Source: Phascolomyces articulosus (lineage: Eukaryota; Mucoromycota; Mucoromycetes; Mucorales; Lichtheimiaceae). From it: a stretch of 64,000 nucleotides of DNA. The stretch is taken from assembly GCA_025677815.1 (NCBI GenBank), contig JAIXMP010000017.1:310001-374000 (forward strand). The letters are read 5' to 3'. The notes under the pieces were generated by a model that was not told the DNA's origin, made no database searches, and saw nothing but the letters and a program-made list of their open reading frames with translations. This document shows, one piece after another, positions 12,781-23,397 of the stretch; position 1 is the stretch's first letter; every line of letters starts with the position of its first letter. The position numbers and the translations under genes were made by a program.

Positions 12781-12946
12781 ACAGAATTTTGCGCTTGGGA
12801 ATGTTCTTTTTGTTAGGACCAGAAATACTTTTTAACATCTGTAAATGTAATTTTTACTAAGTACACTGAACAATGTGCTTCACTAATATACTTTTCGTCA
12901 ACTCAATGAAGTTTTTAGAAATTCAATGAATGATGTCGAATCAGTA
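12781..12946. repeat. left inverted arm of the transposon graveyard
   Basis: Read on the minus strand this stretch closely matches 15464-15622 read on the plus strand. Both contain GTTGACGAAAAGTATATT, then GTGAAGCACATTGTTCAG, then TTACATTT(A/G)CAG, with scattered substitutions and small indels. The similarity fades at both ends. The arms lie about 2.5 kb apart and face each other, enclosing two decayed transposon-type genes. Confidence 0.75.
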
Positions 12947-13035
12947 CTGAACATGAACATTATTAGTTTTATTGTATATTTTTTATTATATGTTATTCAT
13001 ATCTAAATATTTCCCAAAAAAAAAAACGACCCAGA

Positions 13036-14030
13036 GTGTCGAATTCATCCTCGGCAATCTTTGCGGGCGACAGCTTTGGACGCGCATCACCAAGTTTTCA
13101 TTGGTCTTCAATGGTGTTCTTCGAATATGCACTTCAACATGATTCTATAGGGCTTCATGAAAAGGAATACGGAGGAAAAAGCAAGAGCGTATGACAATGG
13201 GTCTTGATGGCTACAAGGATCAACTTGGGTCTGAAAATGGCTGTGTCATCCATCACGATAATAAATGTGATGCATTTCAAGATTTCTAGTGTTACTGCTA
13301 TCTCCTCCACAAATAACAAAAAATAGGTTAGGAGGTTTGTACCATGAGGAACGCCATGGTTCTTACTAGTACTAACAAGGTTACGCTTTTTACTCATGAG
13401 TGGATTAGGCACTTGCTAGGAGATGGCAATTAGCCCATGGCTCGAAAGACAACCAAAAACACTAAGGTTGATACCACAATCAGTGGGAACTTCGACCTTA
13501 ACCGGTGTTCCTACTTTTGACCAACTAACAGGACAGACAATCTTCTTCAAGAAACCGCTCTCGTCGACAAAAACAGATTTCTTCCGAAAGTTGATATCAT
13601 TTTCTTAAAGTGCTTGAACAAACTGTCTGCACGCTTCTAAGGTATCCTCAGAATTACGCTCAGTAACTTCTGGATGGGAACAGGTAGGAGTGAAGGGTAG
13701 CTTGTTAGTTATGGGCTGCTGTACTATTGATTCGTTGATAGTAAGGCCTCGGGATGGATCACGAAGTGATGCTGTAGCATCTTTGATGATACAAGTTGGT
13801 TTTTGTTCGGCATATTCTTCGAGAAATTGTGAATGGTTTATCTCTTAGGCGTCGGATCATGCTTTGTAGCCAGGCAAAACAGTGCCACCGTTCTTTTTCT
13901 ACTGGTAATAAGCGAAGGCTGACGATCTCCCTGCAAATGATTTCCGAGTAGCAGGTGCTGTCTTTTTATTTCATTCTGAATAAGTGCAATGAAGTGTGCT
14001 ATTTGTTCTGGCTTATATTTTGTCAGTGAA
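13036..14030 (-). pseudogene. decayed Tc1/mariner-IS630 type DDE transposase
   Basis: Relic of a cut-and-paste transposase. The N-terminal piece at about 14029 reads SLTKYKPEQIAHFIALIQ, resembling the helix-turn-helix start of this family. The catalytic core appears as KKSVFVDESGF (first Asp) with SWSKVGTPVKVEVP downstream near 13500, ITFIIVMDD near 13260 (second Asp) and LLLFPPYS near 13170, followed by a frame reading SPIES where the family has NPIE. It is broken by several in-frame stops and at least one frameshift (N-terminal part and core are in different frames). Two family tryptophans near the C-terminus read TGA, so G-to-A decay is likely. No intact terminal repeat pair was assigned to it. 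The family call is from memory of the conserved motifs. Confidence 0.8.
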
Positions 14031-14195
14031 CTCTCAAATCATATGCTTTCCTAAATTCAACAGTCAATCTGAAGTCTTTTTATTATACTTTATTTTTATC
14101 TTTTTTAAAATTGAAAAAAAAAAACAATAGTGGCTCTTTATTAAAATAACCGTCAAATAAAATCATAATTCGCTATTTGATCTGTTTTTTTTATA

Positions 14196-14396
14196 CAGTG
14201 CCTCCACTCCTAATTTTAAAGTTCGTTTTGTAACTTCCAATTTTCGTTTTTTTATTGGCCAAAGTTCGTTTTTAGCAGTGAGTACGAACTTTGGCCTATA
14301 GAAAACCGAAAATTGAAAGTTGCAAAAACGATCTTTGGTCTGAGAACATAGCGAATTTGGTTTTTTGGAAAGCAAAAATTGTAAGTGGAGTTACTG
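14196..14396. mobile_element. palindromic MITE-like element with TA flanks
   Basis: About 201 bp. The ends are similar inverted repeats: CAGTGCCTCCACT on the left and, read from the right end inward, CAGTAACTCCACT. Each end is bordered by TA (14194-14195 and 14397-14398), the target duplication of Tc1/mariner elements. Inside, a near-perfect stem pairs about 14222-14268 with about 14284-14330 (CGAACTTTGGCC and its complement near the loop). There is no coding capacity. It looks like a non-autonomous element that could have used a Tc1/mariner-type transposase. Confidence 0.75.
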
Positions 14397-14482
14397 TATC
14401 GATGGTATGCTGCTTTTAATGAATTGAAATTTTTATATGGAGTAAACAGCCCGTTTTTCCTGTCTTGTTCGTAGCATAATTT

Positions 14483-15417
14483 CTAATTGATTTGAGCTTC
14501 ATTATTATCATTATTGTAAGTGTCTACAAATTCCCAATTCTCAGCTCGCAATGATGATGAAGGTAAGGTCGATGCATTTTCATTCTGGAGAACCAGTTCT
14601 GGTATAGGTAATGGTGATAAGGTTGCAGCTGAAGATGGTGCTTGTGTTGAGGATGATGCTTGTGTTGGAGATAAAACTTGTTCTAAATATGATGCTGATA
14701 TTTCATTGTATCCAGGCTTATGCTTCTTTGAATATGCATGAATCACTTTTATTCCTTCTTCCAAGCGATCGATTATTCTTTTTCGGTACTGCTAATCGAT
14801 TCCGTCGTTTTTATGCGCTTCCAAGATTTCCTTCAGATATGCCGTACTTTCTTCACAAACATTGCCATAATCATTCGAAAGTGTGTCCATTGCTGATACG
14901 TTGGTATCTGATAACTTCTTTACAATACGAAAAAGCATACAAATAGTGTGTACTGTCGTCATTTCGAGGGCAATCACGTAATATTTATTTTTGCTTCGTA
15001 AGAAATAATGTAAGAGCTACCATTGGGTGTAATTATTCTTCTCCTACAAATGGCTCAATGCTGTGCTCGTTCAAAAGAAAGCAATATTTGGCCCAAGGAT
15101 AAGATGGTAGACGAAGCATAAATGGATTTTTTTTTGATTCCATGAGCATTGGATATTACTTCTCTGGTGGTATGCTGGATACAGAACACAACGGTAATTG
15201 GCTTCGCCCAGTGTTTGGCTGTGGTATTTAGGCAGTATCCAGTGAGTCGATGAATAAAGTTTTCATTAACTCCATTTTGAATTTCAACGATGATTGGTGG
15301 AAAAGCTTTTGATTTTTTGTCAGTATATACAACATCTGATCGCTTTCTAGTCTTCCATTCATTTCTGTCTGGTGAGTATTGATCGATTGCTTCTGGCCCT
15401 AGAAGATTCGGTAACAA
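14483..15417 (-). pseudogene. decayed PD-(D/E)XK-like protein of Mucorales repeat type
   Basis: Three successive minus-strand fragments read as one broken gene: about 15417-15055, 14977-14792 and 14764-14483, with frame changes between them. The first holds RSDVVYTDKKSKAFPPIIVEIQ, an Asp followed by a Val-Glu-Ile-Gln strand as in Rpn/PD-(D/E)XK nuclease-like proteins that I recall as abundant and mobile in Mucorales genomes. The second carries LSNDYGNVCEESTAYLKEIL and the third ends in a Ser/Thr-rich tail. At least two disruptions separate the pieces, so no full protein is expected. Activity of the family is uncertain; the call rests on the VEIQ motif and domain order. Confidence 0.6.
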
Positions 15418-15463
15418 TAATTTTTGAAACCTTGTTTTTCTTTTTTGAAACCAAAAATTACTG

Positions 15464-15622
15464 TTGCTGGTTTGACATCATCGAATCTCTAAAAACTTCA
15501 GAGTTGACGAAAAGTATATTGGTGAAGCACATTGTTCAGAGTACTTATTAAATTACATTTGCAGATCTCAAAAGATATATCTGATCCTCCCAAAAAGCAT
15601 ATTCTCAAACGCAAAATACTGT
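15464..15622. repeat. right inverted arm of the transposon graveyard
   Basis: Inverted counterpart of 12781-12946. The plus strand here carries GTTGACGAAAAGTATATT and AAGCACATTGTTCAG, as does the minus strand of the left arm. It starts about 50 bp outside the PD-(D/E)XK-like relic. Each arm also encodes a similar peptide (ISGPNKKNIPKRKIL on the left, ISDPPKKHILKRKIL on the right), so the arms may derive from an inverted duplication of former coding DNA rather than from true transposon termini. Confidence 0.75.
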
Positions 15623-16135
15623 AAAGAAAAAGGATTCTTGTATTACTTTATGCTTTTTATGACCTGTCTCGAACAAACATGTCAGCTTTGATGTTGTGTT
15701 CAAAGGAGATATTAAATAAAGCAATAATTTTCATCGTAAAGAAAAAGGATAGAATAGGTTTTCCATAAATGGTTTCGACTCCCTTTGTTACCTTTTGAAT
15801 GTTTGTTCCTTAGATTAATGCGATCTAATAGTATATTGGGACAATGCTAAACAACAATAGAAAAATAAAATAGACAATTGACGAAAAAAAATTATATATA
15901 GTGATAAAAATATATATATATTATTATAATGTTTTGGTTGGTAATAAGACAACTGTATAGCGTTGTCGAAAAAAAAACAATTGAGGATGAACTAAAGGGG
16001 AGTATAAATATGCTATAATAAATAAAATATATGTACAATTGAAAGGTATGAGAGGGTTTTTTTTAAGTGTGGTTGTGAGCCAGCTCTATATATAATAAGA
16101 TAATAATAGTTATAAAAAAGAACAAAGAAGTTTTT

Positions 16136-19100
16136 TTAGTAAGGAACAATCATGCGCTTGAAGAACTTGTAGATTTCGGCAAAGATACAATAGACCACAC
16201 AAGAAACAGCTACCATACCCCATTCCCAAGTGATAGCATGTTGTTTAAATACAACTTCAGCCAACACAGGAACATAAAGGGTAAGAATCAACAAGACAAT
16301 GGTAAAGATAGCACCATAGTACAAGTACCAGTTTTGCTTGCAAGTGAAAGCACGAGGGATCCAAGCCAAGTACCATCTACGTTCACCCGCGAAGTAAGAA
16401 GGAATCCAGACAGGATTACGAAGGTCACGACAAGTAAAACTGTGCAATAAAAGAACAAAGCATGCAGAAGTGAAAAGAGCACCACGAGCACGGAAGACCA
16501 TGTGACAAGAATCGTTATAGTTCTTGTTACAATCATGACCGAAGTCACCACCACCATAAGCATACATGGAGACAGCAAAGTTACAAAGACCAATGATACC
16601 AACAACAAAACCGTAGTAGAAGATATCACACAAGTTGGCAGCACGGAACAAGCCATGTTCACGGCGACGAGGGGGAACAAGCATTTGAAGTGGGTTAACC
16701 GGTTCAAGACCAAGACCAATGGCAGGGGGAGTGGTTGTCAAACAATTGGTAAACAAAATTTGCAATGGGGACATGGAAAAGACAGACATGCCCGATGCAT
16801 CACGGAAACCTAAACCAGCAATCAAAAGAAGAGCAAGACCCACATTGGCGGTAATCAAATGAACACAGAAACGGCAAATATTGGCAAATACACGACGACC
16901 TTCTTCGATTGCGCTGACAATGGTAGCAAAGTTATCATCCACAAGAATGATATCGGAAGCTTGTTTGGCGACATCAGAACCAGTTTCACCCATGGCAATA
17001 CCAACATCAGATTCTTTCAAACTAGGTGAATCATTGACACCATCACCTGTCATGGCAGAAATCTTCTTACGACGATGTAAAGCTTCAATCATTTTGACCT
17101 TAGTTTCAGGAGAGCATCGAGCAATGACCAAAGGAAGTTCAGGTAAAGCATCGACTTGTTCTTCAGTAAGCTTGTCAAACTTTTGAGCAGACATGACCAA
17201 TTCTTTGCGCTCTTCAGCACCTTCCTTTTTATCATAAAGGTCGTAATCAGCAGGAATGATAGATACTTCACGAGCAATGGCAGTAGCAGTAGCAATGTGA
17301 TCACCAGTAAGCATATGGACGATAATACCAGCTTTGTGACATTTTTCAACAGCAACCTTGGATTCAACACGGGGAGGATCATAAATACCGACCAAACCCA
17401 AAAAGATCATTTGTTCTTCAATTTGTTCACGTTTAAAAGTTTCATGATTAACGGGACCTTCAGCCTTGATAATACGCATGGTCAAAGTAAGGACACGAAG
17501 ACCACCACGAGCCAATGTTTCAACTTGAGGAAGAATCAATTCTTGCATACGATCAACGCTCATATATTCAATGTCATCACCATTTTGGATACCAACACAA
17601 GAAGGCAATACACGTTCGGTAGCACCTTTACCATAAGCAACATATGTACCATCAGGTGCTTGTGTCAAGACACTCATACGCTTGATACCAGAATCAAAAG
17701 GATATTCAGCAATCAATTTCCAACCGTCTTCATGTTCCAAAGTAGGTTTACCCATTTTCAACTTGTGAGCAAAGACTTGCATGGCAATCTCAGTAGGATC
17801 ACCCATTACTGTGATTTCACCTTCTTCATCGTGACGAACTTCACTCATGTTACAAAGAGCAGCGGTATGAATAAATTTCTTAGCGTGGTGTTCGGCAGTA
17901 TCAAGGGTTTGACCTGTTTCTTCATGTGTAGCTTCACCTTCGATTTCAAAACCAAGACCTGAGATTTTGTGGAAACCAGTGTGGGGTAACCAAAATCGAG
18001 TCAATACCATCTTAGATTGGGTTAAAGTACCCGTCTTGTCAGAACAAATGTTGGTAACAGAACCCAAGAGTTCCAATGAAACGAGACGACGAACCAAGGC
18101 GTTGGATTTGGCCATGGCATTGACACCAAAAGCTTGAGTCAATGTCAAGACAGCTAATAAACCTTCGGGAACAGCAGCAATGGCAGTAGAAATAGCATAC
18201 AAGATTTCTTGATCACCAATTTGGAATTTCGAGGTAGCAAAAATGACAATCACAACAATCACAGCAAAGATAAACAAAAAGATGGCTAAGTGATCGATGG
18301 CACGTTGAAGTGGAGTACGTGCGTTATCATCACTATCCATAAGACGTTGAGCAATTTTACCAATTTCAGTATCCATACCAATAGCAGTAACAATGGCTAT
18401 AAATTTATAAATTCAATTGTAAGTTCACACGCAACTACTAAGTATATATTATTTACTGCTATTTACCTTTGCCACGGCCTTTAGCCAAAGTTGTGCTAGA
18501 ATAACCCATATTAACACGGTCACCCAATGGTACATCAGCAGTAGGAAGAGTATCAGTGATTTTGTTTACTGGAACAGATTCACCAGTAAGGAGAGCTTCA
18601 TCAACATCCATGTTAAATGCTCTATAATAAGAATTGGAAAAAAAAAGGTTAGTTATCAACATTATATTGCTATATGTTGTAAAAAAAAATAATATGTATA
18701 AAAAAGAGTATTGACTTACTCGATAACCCGACAATCAGCACCAACGACATCGCCACTCTTAAGGATAATGATATCACCAGGAATAAGTTCTCTGGTAGGA
18801 ATATGCTTTTCGTGACCTGATCGAATAACCAAACTAGTAGGGGATGCCATTTTGCGTAAAGACTCCATTGTCTTTTCAGCGTTATATTCTTGCAAGAAAC
18901 CAATGACAGCATTCAAGAACATGATAAAGGTGATAACACCAGCTTCAACCCAATCACGATAGACATAGGATACAACCTATACATAAATAAATCAATCATT
19001 ATTAATGAACTCATGTTGAACCATAACAATTTGCATTAACTGTCAAACGACTTAATTAGAAAACAACAATGTATGAATAAGAAACTTACAGCTGCAATAA

Positions 19101-19539
19101 GCAAAATCATGACCAACAAATTAATGAATTGTTTAATAAAGAGTTTGATGGGATTGATACCACCACTGCCTTGCAATTCATTAAGTCCTGTATCCTGACG
19201 ACGAGATTCGATTTCTTCGTCATGGATACCATTTTCAAGATGTGTTTTGAAAAGTTGACATACAGTATCAAGGTCCATTGTATGATAAGGAGGGCCTTCA
19301 ACACGTTCGATTTTCTCTTTACGCTTAATAAGACCCATCTTATGTAAAAGTACACTACGAACAGATTTGCCATCCGTAGCGTTACTTTGCATTGTAGATG
19401 ATCGCGTTAATGGTTTTTGAACACCATTTTGTTGAATAGGTTGCTTTTTTATCTCGTCGACGGCATGTTCAGCAAAACTAATCGTCACTGTTTGTTGTTG
19501 TTGTTGTTGACCGGCTAGCTGGTCAGTTATTTCAGACAT
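16136..19539 (-). CDS. ENA: P-type (IID, ENA-like) Na+/K+-exporting ATPase
   Basis: Four exons: 19539-19090, 18976-18720, 18621-18467, 18396-16136; 1040 aa, near the usual fungal ENA length. Plasma-membrane pump that couples ATP hydrolysis to export of Na+ or K+. Visible motifs: TGES at 248-251 (actuator), PEGL at 364-367 in M4, phosphorylation motif CSDKTGTLTQ with Asp407, and the hinge MTGDGVNDSPSLK. After it comes VGIAMGETGSDVAKQASDI and the M5-M6 region ending in TTTPPAIGLGLEP. The GLGFRD and IGLGLE wording fits type IID better than SERCA (IIA) or Na/K-ATPase (IIC). The N-terminus has a Gln run. Ion preference cannot be decided from sequence. Long upstream spacer; no obvious partner genes. 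Confidence 0.92.
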
Positions 19540-22500
19540 ATAAAAGATGAATTATGTGAAAAAGAATTGAAGAAAGAGATAGATAGTTATACAATATGAA
19601 ATGGGGAAAAGAAGAAGGGATGGGTGTGAGAAAGTATAGCTTTCAATGACAACAACAAGAAAAAAAAGACACAACTTAATTCTTTGAGACCATTCCTTTT
19701 TATATATAAATCTATTTTTCTTTCGAAGATTTGTTTTTGTACGTAATTTCTAAATGGCACTGAGTTTTTCATAGAAATTTTGGAAAAACACACAAAAGCG
19801 TTTTTTTATGAGAAACTAAACCCAGAATGAATTTTTTTTGGTTGTTTCTTAGCCTATAAAATAAATCGCGCACAAGAGTAGTGGGCGCTTCTTTCAATTG
19901 TTATTGGCTAAAAGCACCTATTTGAAAAAAGTGTGAGTTTCCTGTTTTTTCTTTTTTACTGCCAGATATAGAAACAGCGTTGTGTAATCCTTTTAGGAAA
20001 CTCAATCCATATAACACACCTTAGATCCGTCCAAGATTCAGCATGATTTGAAAAAGGTAAATTTGATCGGCTGGTATATCTTTGCCTGAAACAATGCATC
20101 TTTCATTACATTATTGTATATTGATCATTATCTATTCTATTATAATATTTTATACAAGTACAAAACAAATGATAATAGAAATAATAATTCCTTTTTTTTT
20201 ATATATCACTATTTTTATTTTTACTTTTTTTTTTCCTATTGATAATGATAAAATTGATATAATAAGAAAAGAGGCTTTGTCATCAGAACAATAGGAAAAA
20301 TAAATGCGGTTAAACAACACTACCAGCGATGTGTTTACGTGTTTAGGATCAATATACAGTTGTCTATATAATACACTGCCCGTGCGCGTTACACTTTCCG
20401 ATTATAAAAAAAAGCTTGCATGTAACACAATAAATGATGCTTGCTCACATGGAGAACATGCGCGAATTATGCCATTTGTCATGTTACCTTTGATTTCACC
20501 CATTATTTTGGTCGGATATTCTTTCTCCGCTTTTTTTTTTCTTTGGAGTGAATCAAGATAGAGTTCTTTTCCGATGAACAGAAAACTGAGCTCTTTTTGC
20601 TATAATCAAAGAAAAACACTATTGCTTGATATCTATAACCCAAATAACCGGAGTTTCTTGATTCTTTATTAAAAGAGCTTAATAATACAATACATATTAA
20701 TGCGTCCCTTTTTGTTTTGTTTTTGTTTTTTCTCGGTACAAACAAATCATTTGTTGAACAAGAACGTTTTAAAGTTTATTACTCGATTTAAAACGCTATC
20801 TATTTTTTTTTTTTTTGAAAACATGTGTGCCAATGTGCTGAGTGTGGGAGCATATTATAGTTTAGTGCCACATACACACATCTTTCATTTATATAAAAAA
20901 AAATACGAATCAAGTATTTATATAGAATCTCTTGATTATTATAAGTCGAACATGCTTTATATATATATATATCTGCATAATTATAGATGGATCAAAATTA
21001 TAAATATAAAAACGGAGTCGTGTCATTTAATCAGTTTAAGATTTTGATATATGGCAGAAATCAAGACGAAAAGGATTTGAATCTGTTTACCCCGCGTGGT
21101 ATCATGTTACTATAATTGGAATCCAAGCCTGCCAATGGACCATAAATCTGGTGTGGCAAAACGCTGTGTATCATCGTTTTTCGTATTATCGTCGGCTAAA
21201 TTGTGGATCTTTTTTTCTTATTTTTAAGAATTCCAGTTACCAGGTGATTGTCGCATCTCTCATCTTATGCACTTAACTTTTTTTCCCCTCCATCCACATA
21301 TTCGTCATATGAAATTGTATTTGGTTAGATTTTTTGATTTCTGGGACATTGAAAAAATTATTATAATCATACAGGCACATACACTAACCATCATGATCCT
21401 AATTTGTTGAGGCGTGAAAAAAAAACCATTTTTGTCATTGATTTATAGAATATGTAGAATACGATTATGAAACATTTTTTCTGCTCATTGATACAAAATG
21501 TAACCATTAATCATATGATGTCATATGTGCAAATTCTAAATGTAAGGTTTTTACGCCTCAAATACTCTATACAAGCGTTTATCCGAGCAAGAATAATTTG
21601 ATTTAAAAAGAGAGCATTATTTATATAAATATTATTCACTTTTGTAATCTTGGATTGCTATTATCCTTCTTCTCTCCCAAAATGGAGGGTTCTGCTCTTT
21701 TTTTCTTTTCTTGATGAAAAACTGATTCGTCATCTTTTAGTAATTTTTGCACATAAGGGAATCTGAATATCACCCCGCTGTAAAATGTAAACCTAATATA
21801 TAGAAAGAAGAAAGAATGATGGACGTAATACTACATATATCTTGAAATGTAGCAATCTATATATCTCATAGTAAAATAGTGGAGGACATATATCCAATTT
21901 TTTGCTTTACTTCAATGATTGGTCCTAATGCAGGACCACTGTTATTAATTAATTCGAGATAGACCCAAGTGAATTTCAATAAATATATAATACGCTTCAA
22001 GAAAGAAGTGTAGAAATAATGTGGCACATATTGCCCAAAAGCAATTTGTACTTATTTACTCAAGTGGTACTATTTAGTTTTATATTGGCGGTAATTGGTG
22101 GTTATCTTCAGCTGAGGTTTTTTTTCCCAAAAACTTCTGAATTACTAGAAAACAGTTATAGTGAAATAAGATCTACTATTCAAAACAATAAACGTCCATG
22201 ATGCAAAAGGGAATTCATATTATAATATTTAGACCTCTATAACACATCATTATCAGCGAACGAAACCAAGAAAAAATCTTATTGTATGTAAGTTTTGTTA
22301 CTTATGAAGTGGTATTGTTTATTTTTTAGAAAAAGTATATAACTATTTACATATTATGCGTACAATAACGTCGTTAATTAGCTTCGTTTTATCAATACCC
22401 CAATACATATATTAAAAATGACTATGGAACGAGTGCTCTCCAACCATTAAATCGGATTTTCATTGGCTGTCTTGTAGATATATTTATTGTACATGGAGAA

Positions 22501-23397
22501 AGGAAACAAAATTCGGTATAGTGCTATATGGATAATATTCATACGGGCATCTGAATACCCATAATTTACTAAATTGGTATTTGAACAAATCTGCATAAAA
22601 GCAACAAAAGTGGAACGATTATTGAATGCATAACTAGCGATCTTGAAATTTTATATTATTTTTTTAAGCTAACATAGTATGCACGAAAGAGAAATCTAAA
22701 ATTTGTTGAATTTCTACGAGTGATGATAAAATGGATCATTGATAAAGATAAATATCATACACTAGATGGAAGTCTTCTGCTGTTAAAAGTTTACATTATT
22801 TTACTTTTAATGTAGAAATAGAAACGGATCATTGGCGAATAGAGGTGCTAATACCATCGAAATTAACCACTTTAATATAAAACTTTATTCATTTATAATA
22901 TATATACCAAAAAACTATACAAGTGATATGTTCCATATATACATATAAAGAGAGTTGATGATTTTAGCTATGTAAATGGACACCTTTTTGAGGAAATGTA
23001 TATGATATATTAATTGAATAAGGAATGATGTATATATGAAACCAACCTCTGCTACTTTACACATTAAAAAATTAATACATAAAAGAACGAATTGAATCCA
23101 ACATATGATGAACTGCATGAATAATACAATTTATTAAGTATGCGCTACTACGTATTGAACAAAGCTCACGTAATTACTGTTGTTACTAAGAGTGATAGGA
23201 AAGGAAGTAACCATTATAGCAGCATAACCACATTGTCACCATCATGCCATTCCTCTTCAGCGCAGAAACCTATTCAACCAATCATTTCATTGTGTTCTAT
23301 AAAATTTGATTTTCCGGTTAAAAAATAAAATAAACTTGGTTCCTCTTCTTTTTTTTATTATTCCACACATTTTTTTAGTTGCCAACTTTAATACTCC
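19540..23397. other. 3.9-kb divergent spacer (ENA / BBP)
   Basis: Shared upstream region of the ENA ATPase (-) and BBP (+). AT-rich, with scattered frames of low-complexity composition. Only the 60-codon frame at 22019 is worth listing. No RNA gene or transposon relic was recognised. Confidence 0.5.
22019..22201 (+). CDS. possible small membrane protein (60 aa)
   Basis: ATG-initiated frame of 60 codons with one good predicted membrane segment (VVLFSFILAVIGGYLQL, about residues 16-32) and a polar, charged tail (ELLENSYSEIRSTIQNN). Its composition is more protein-like than neighbouring chance frames. No family is recognised, and no splice sites or TATA box were assigned. It could be a chance frame. 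Confidence 0.2.
   Translation: MWHILPKSNLYLFTQVVLFSFILAVIGGYLQLRFFFPKTSELLENSYSEIRSTIQNNKRP

Noticed and set aside
17156..17962. 268-codon open frame on the plus strand
   Set aside because: Exact antisense shadow of the ENA ATPase exon 4; Phe/Thr/Asn/Ser-rich chance composition and no domain.
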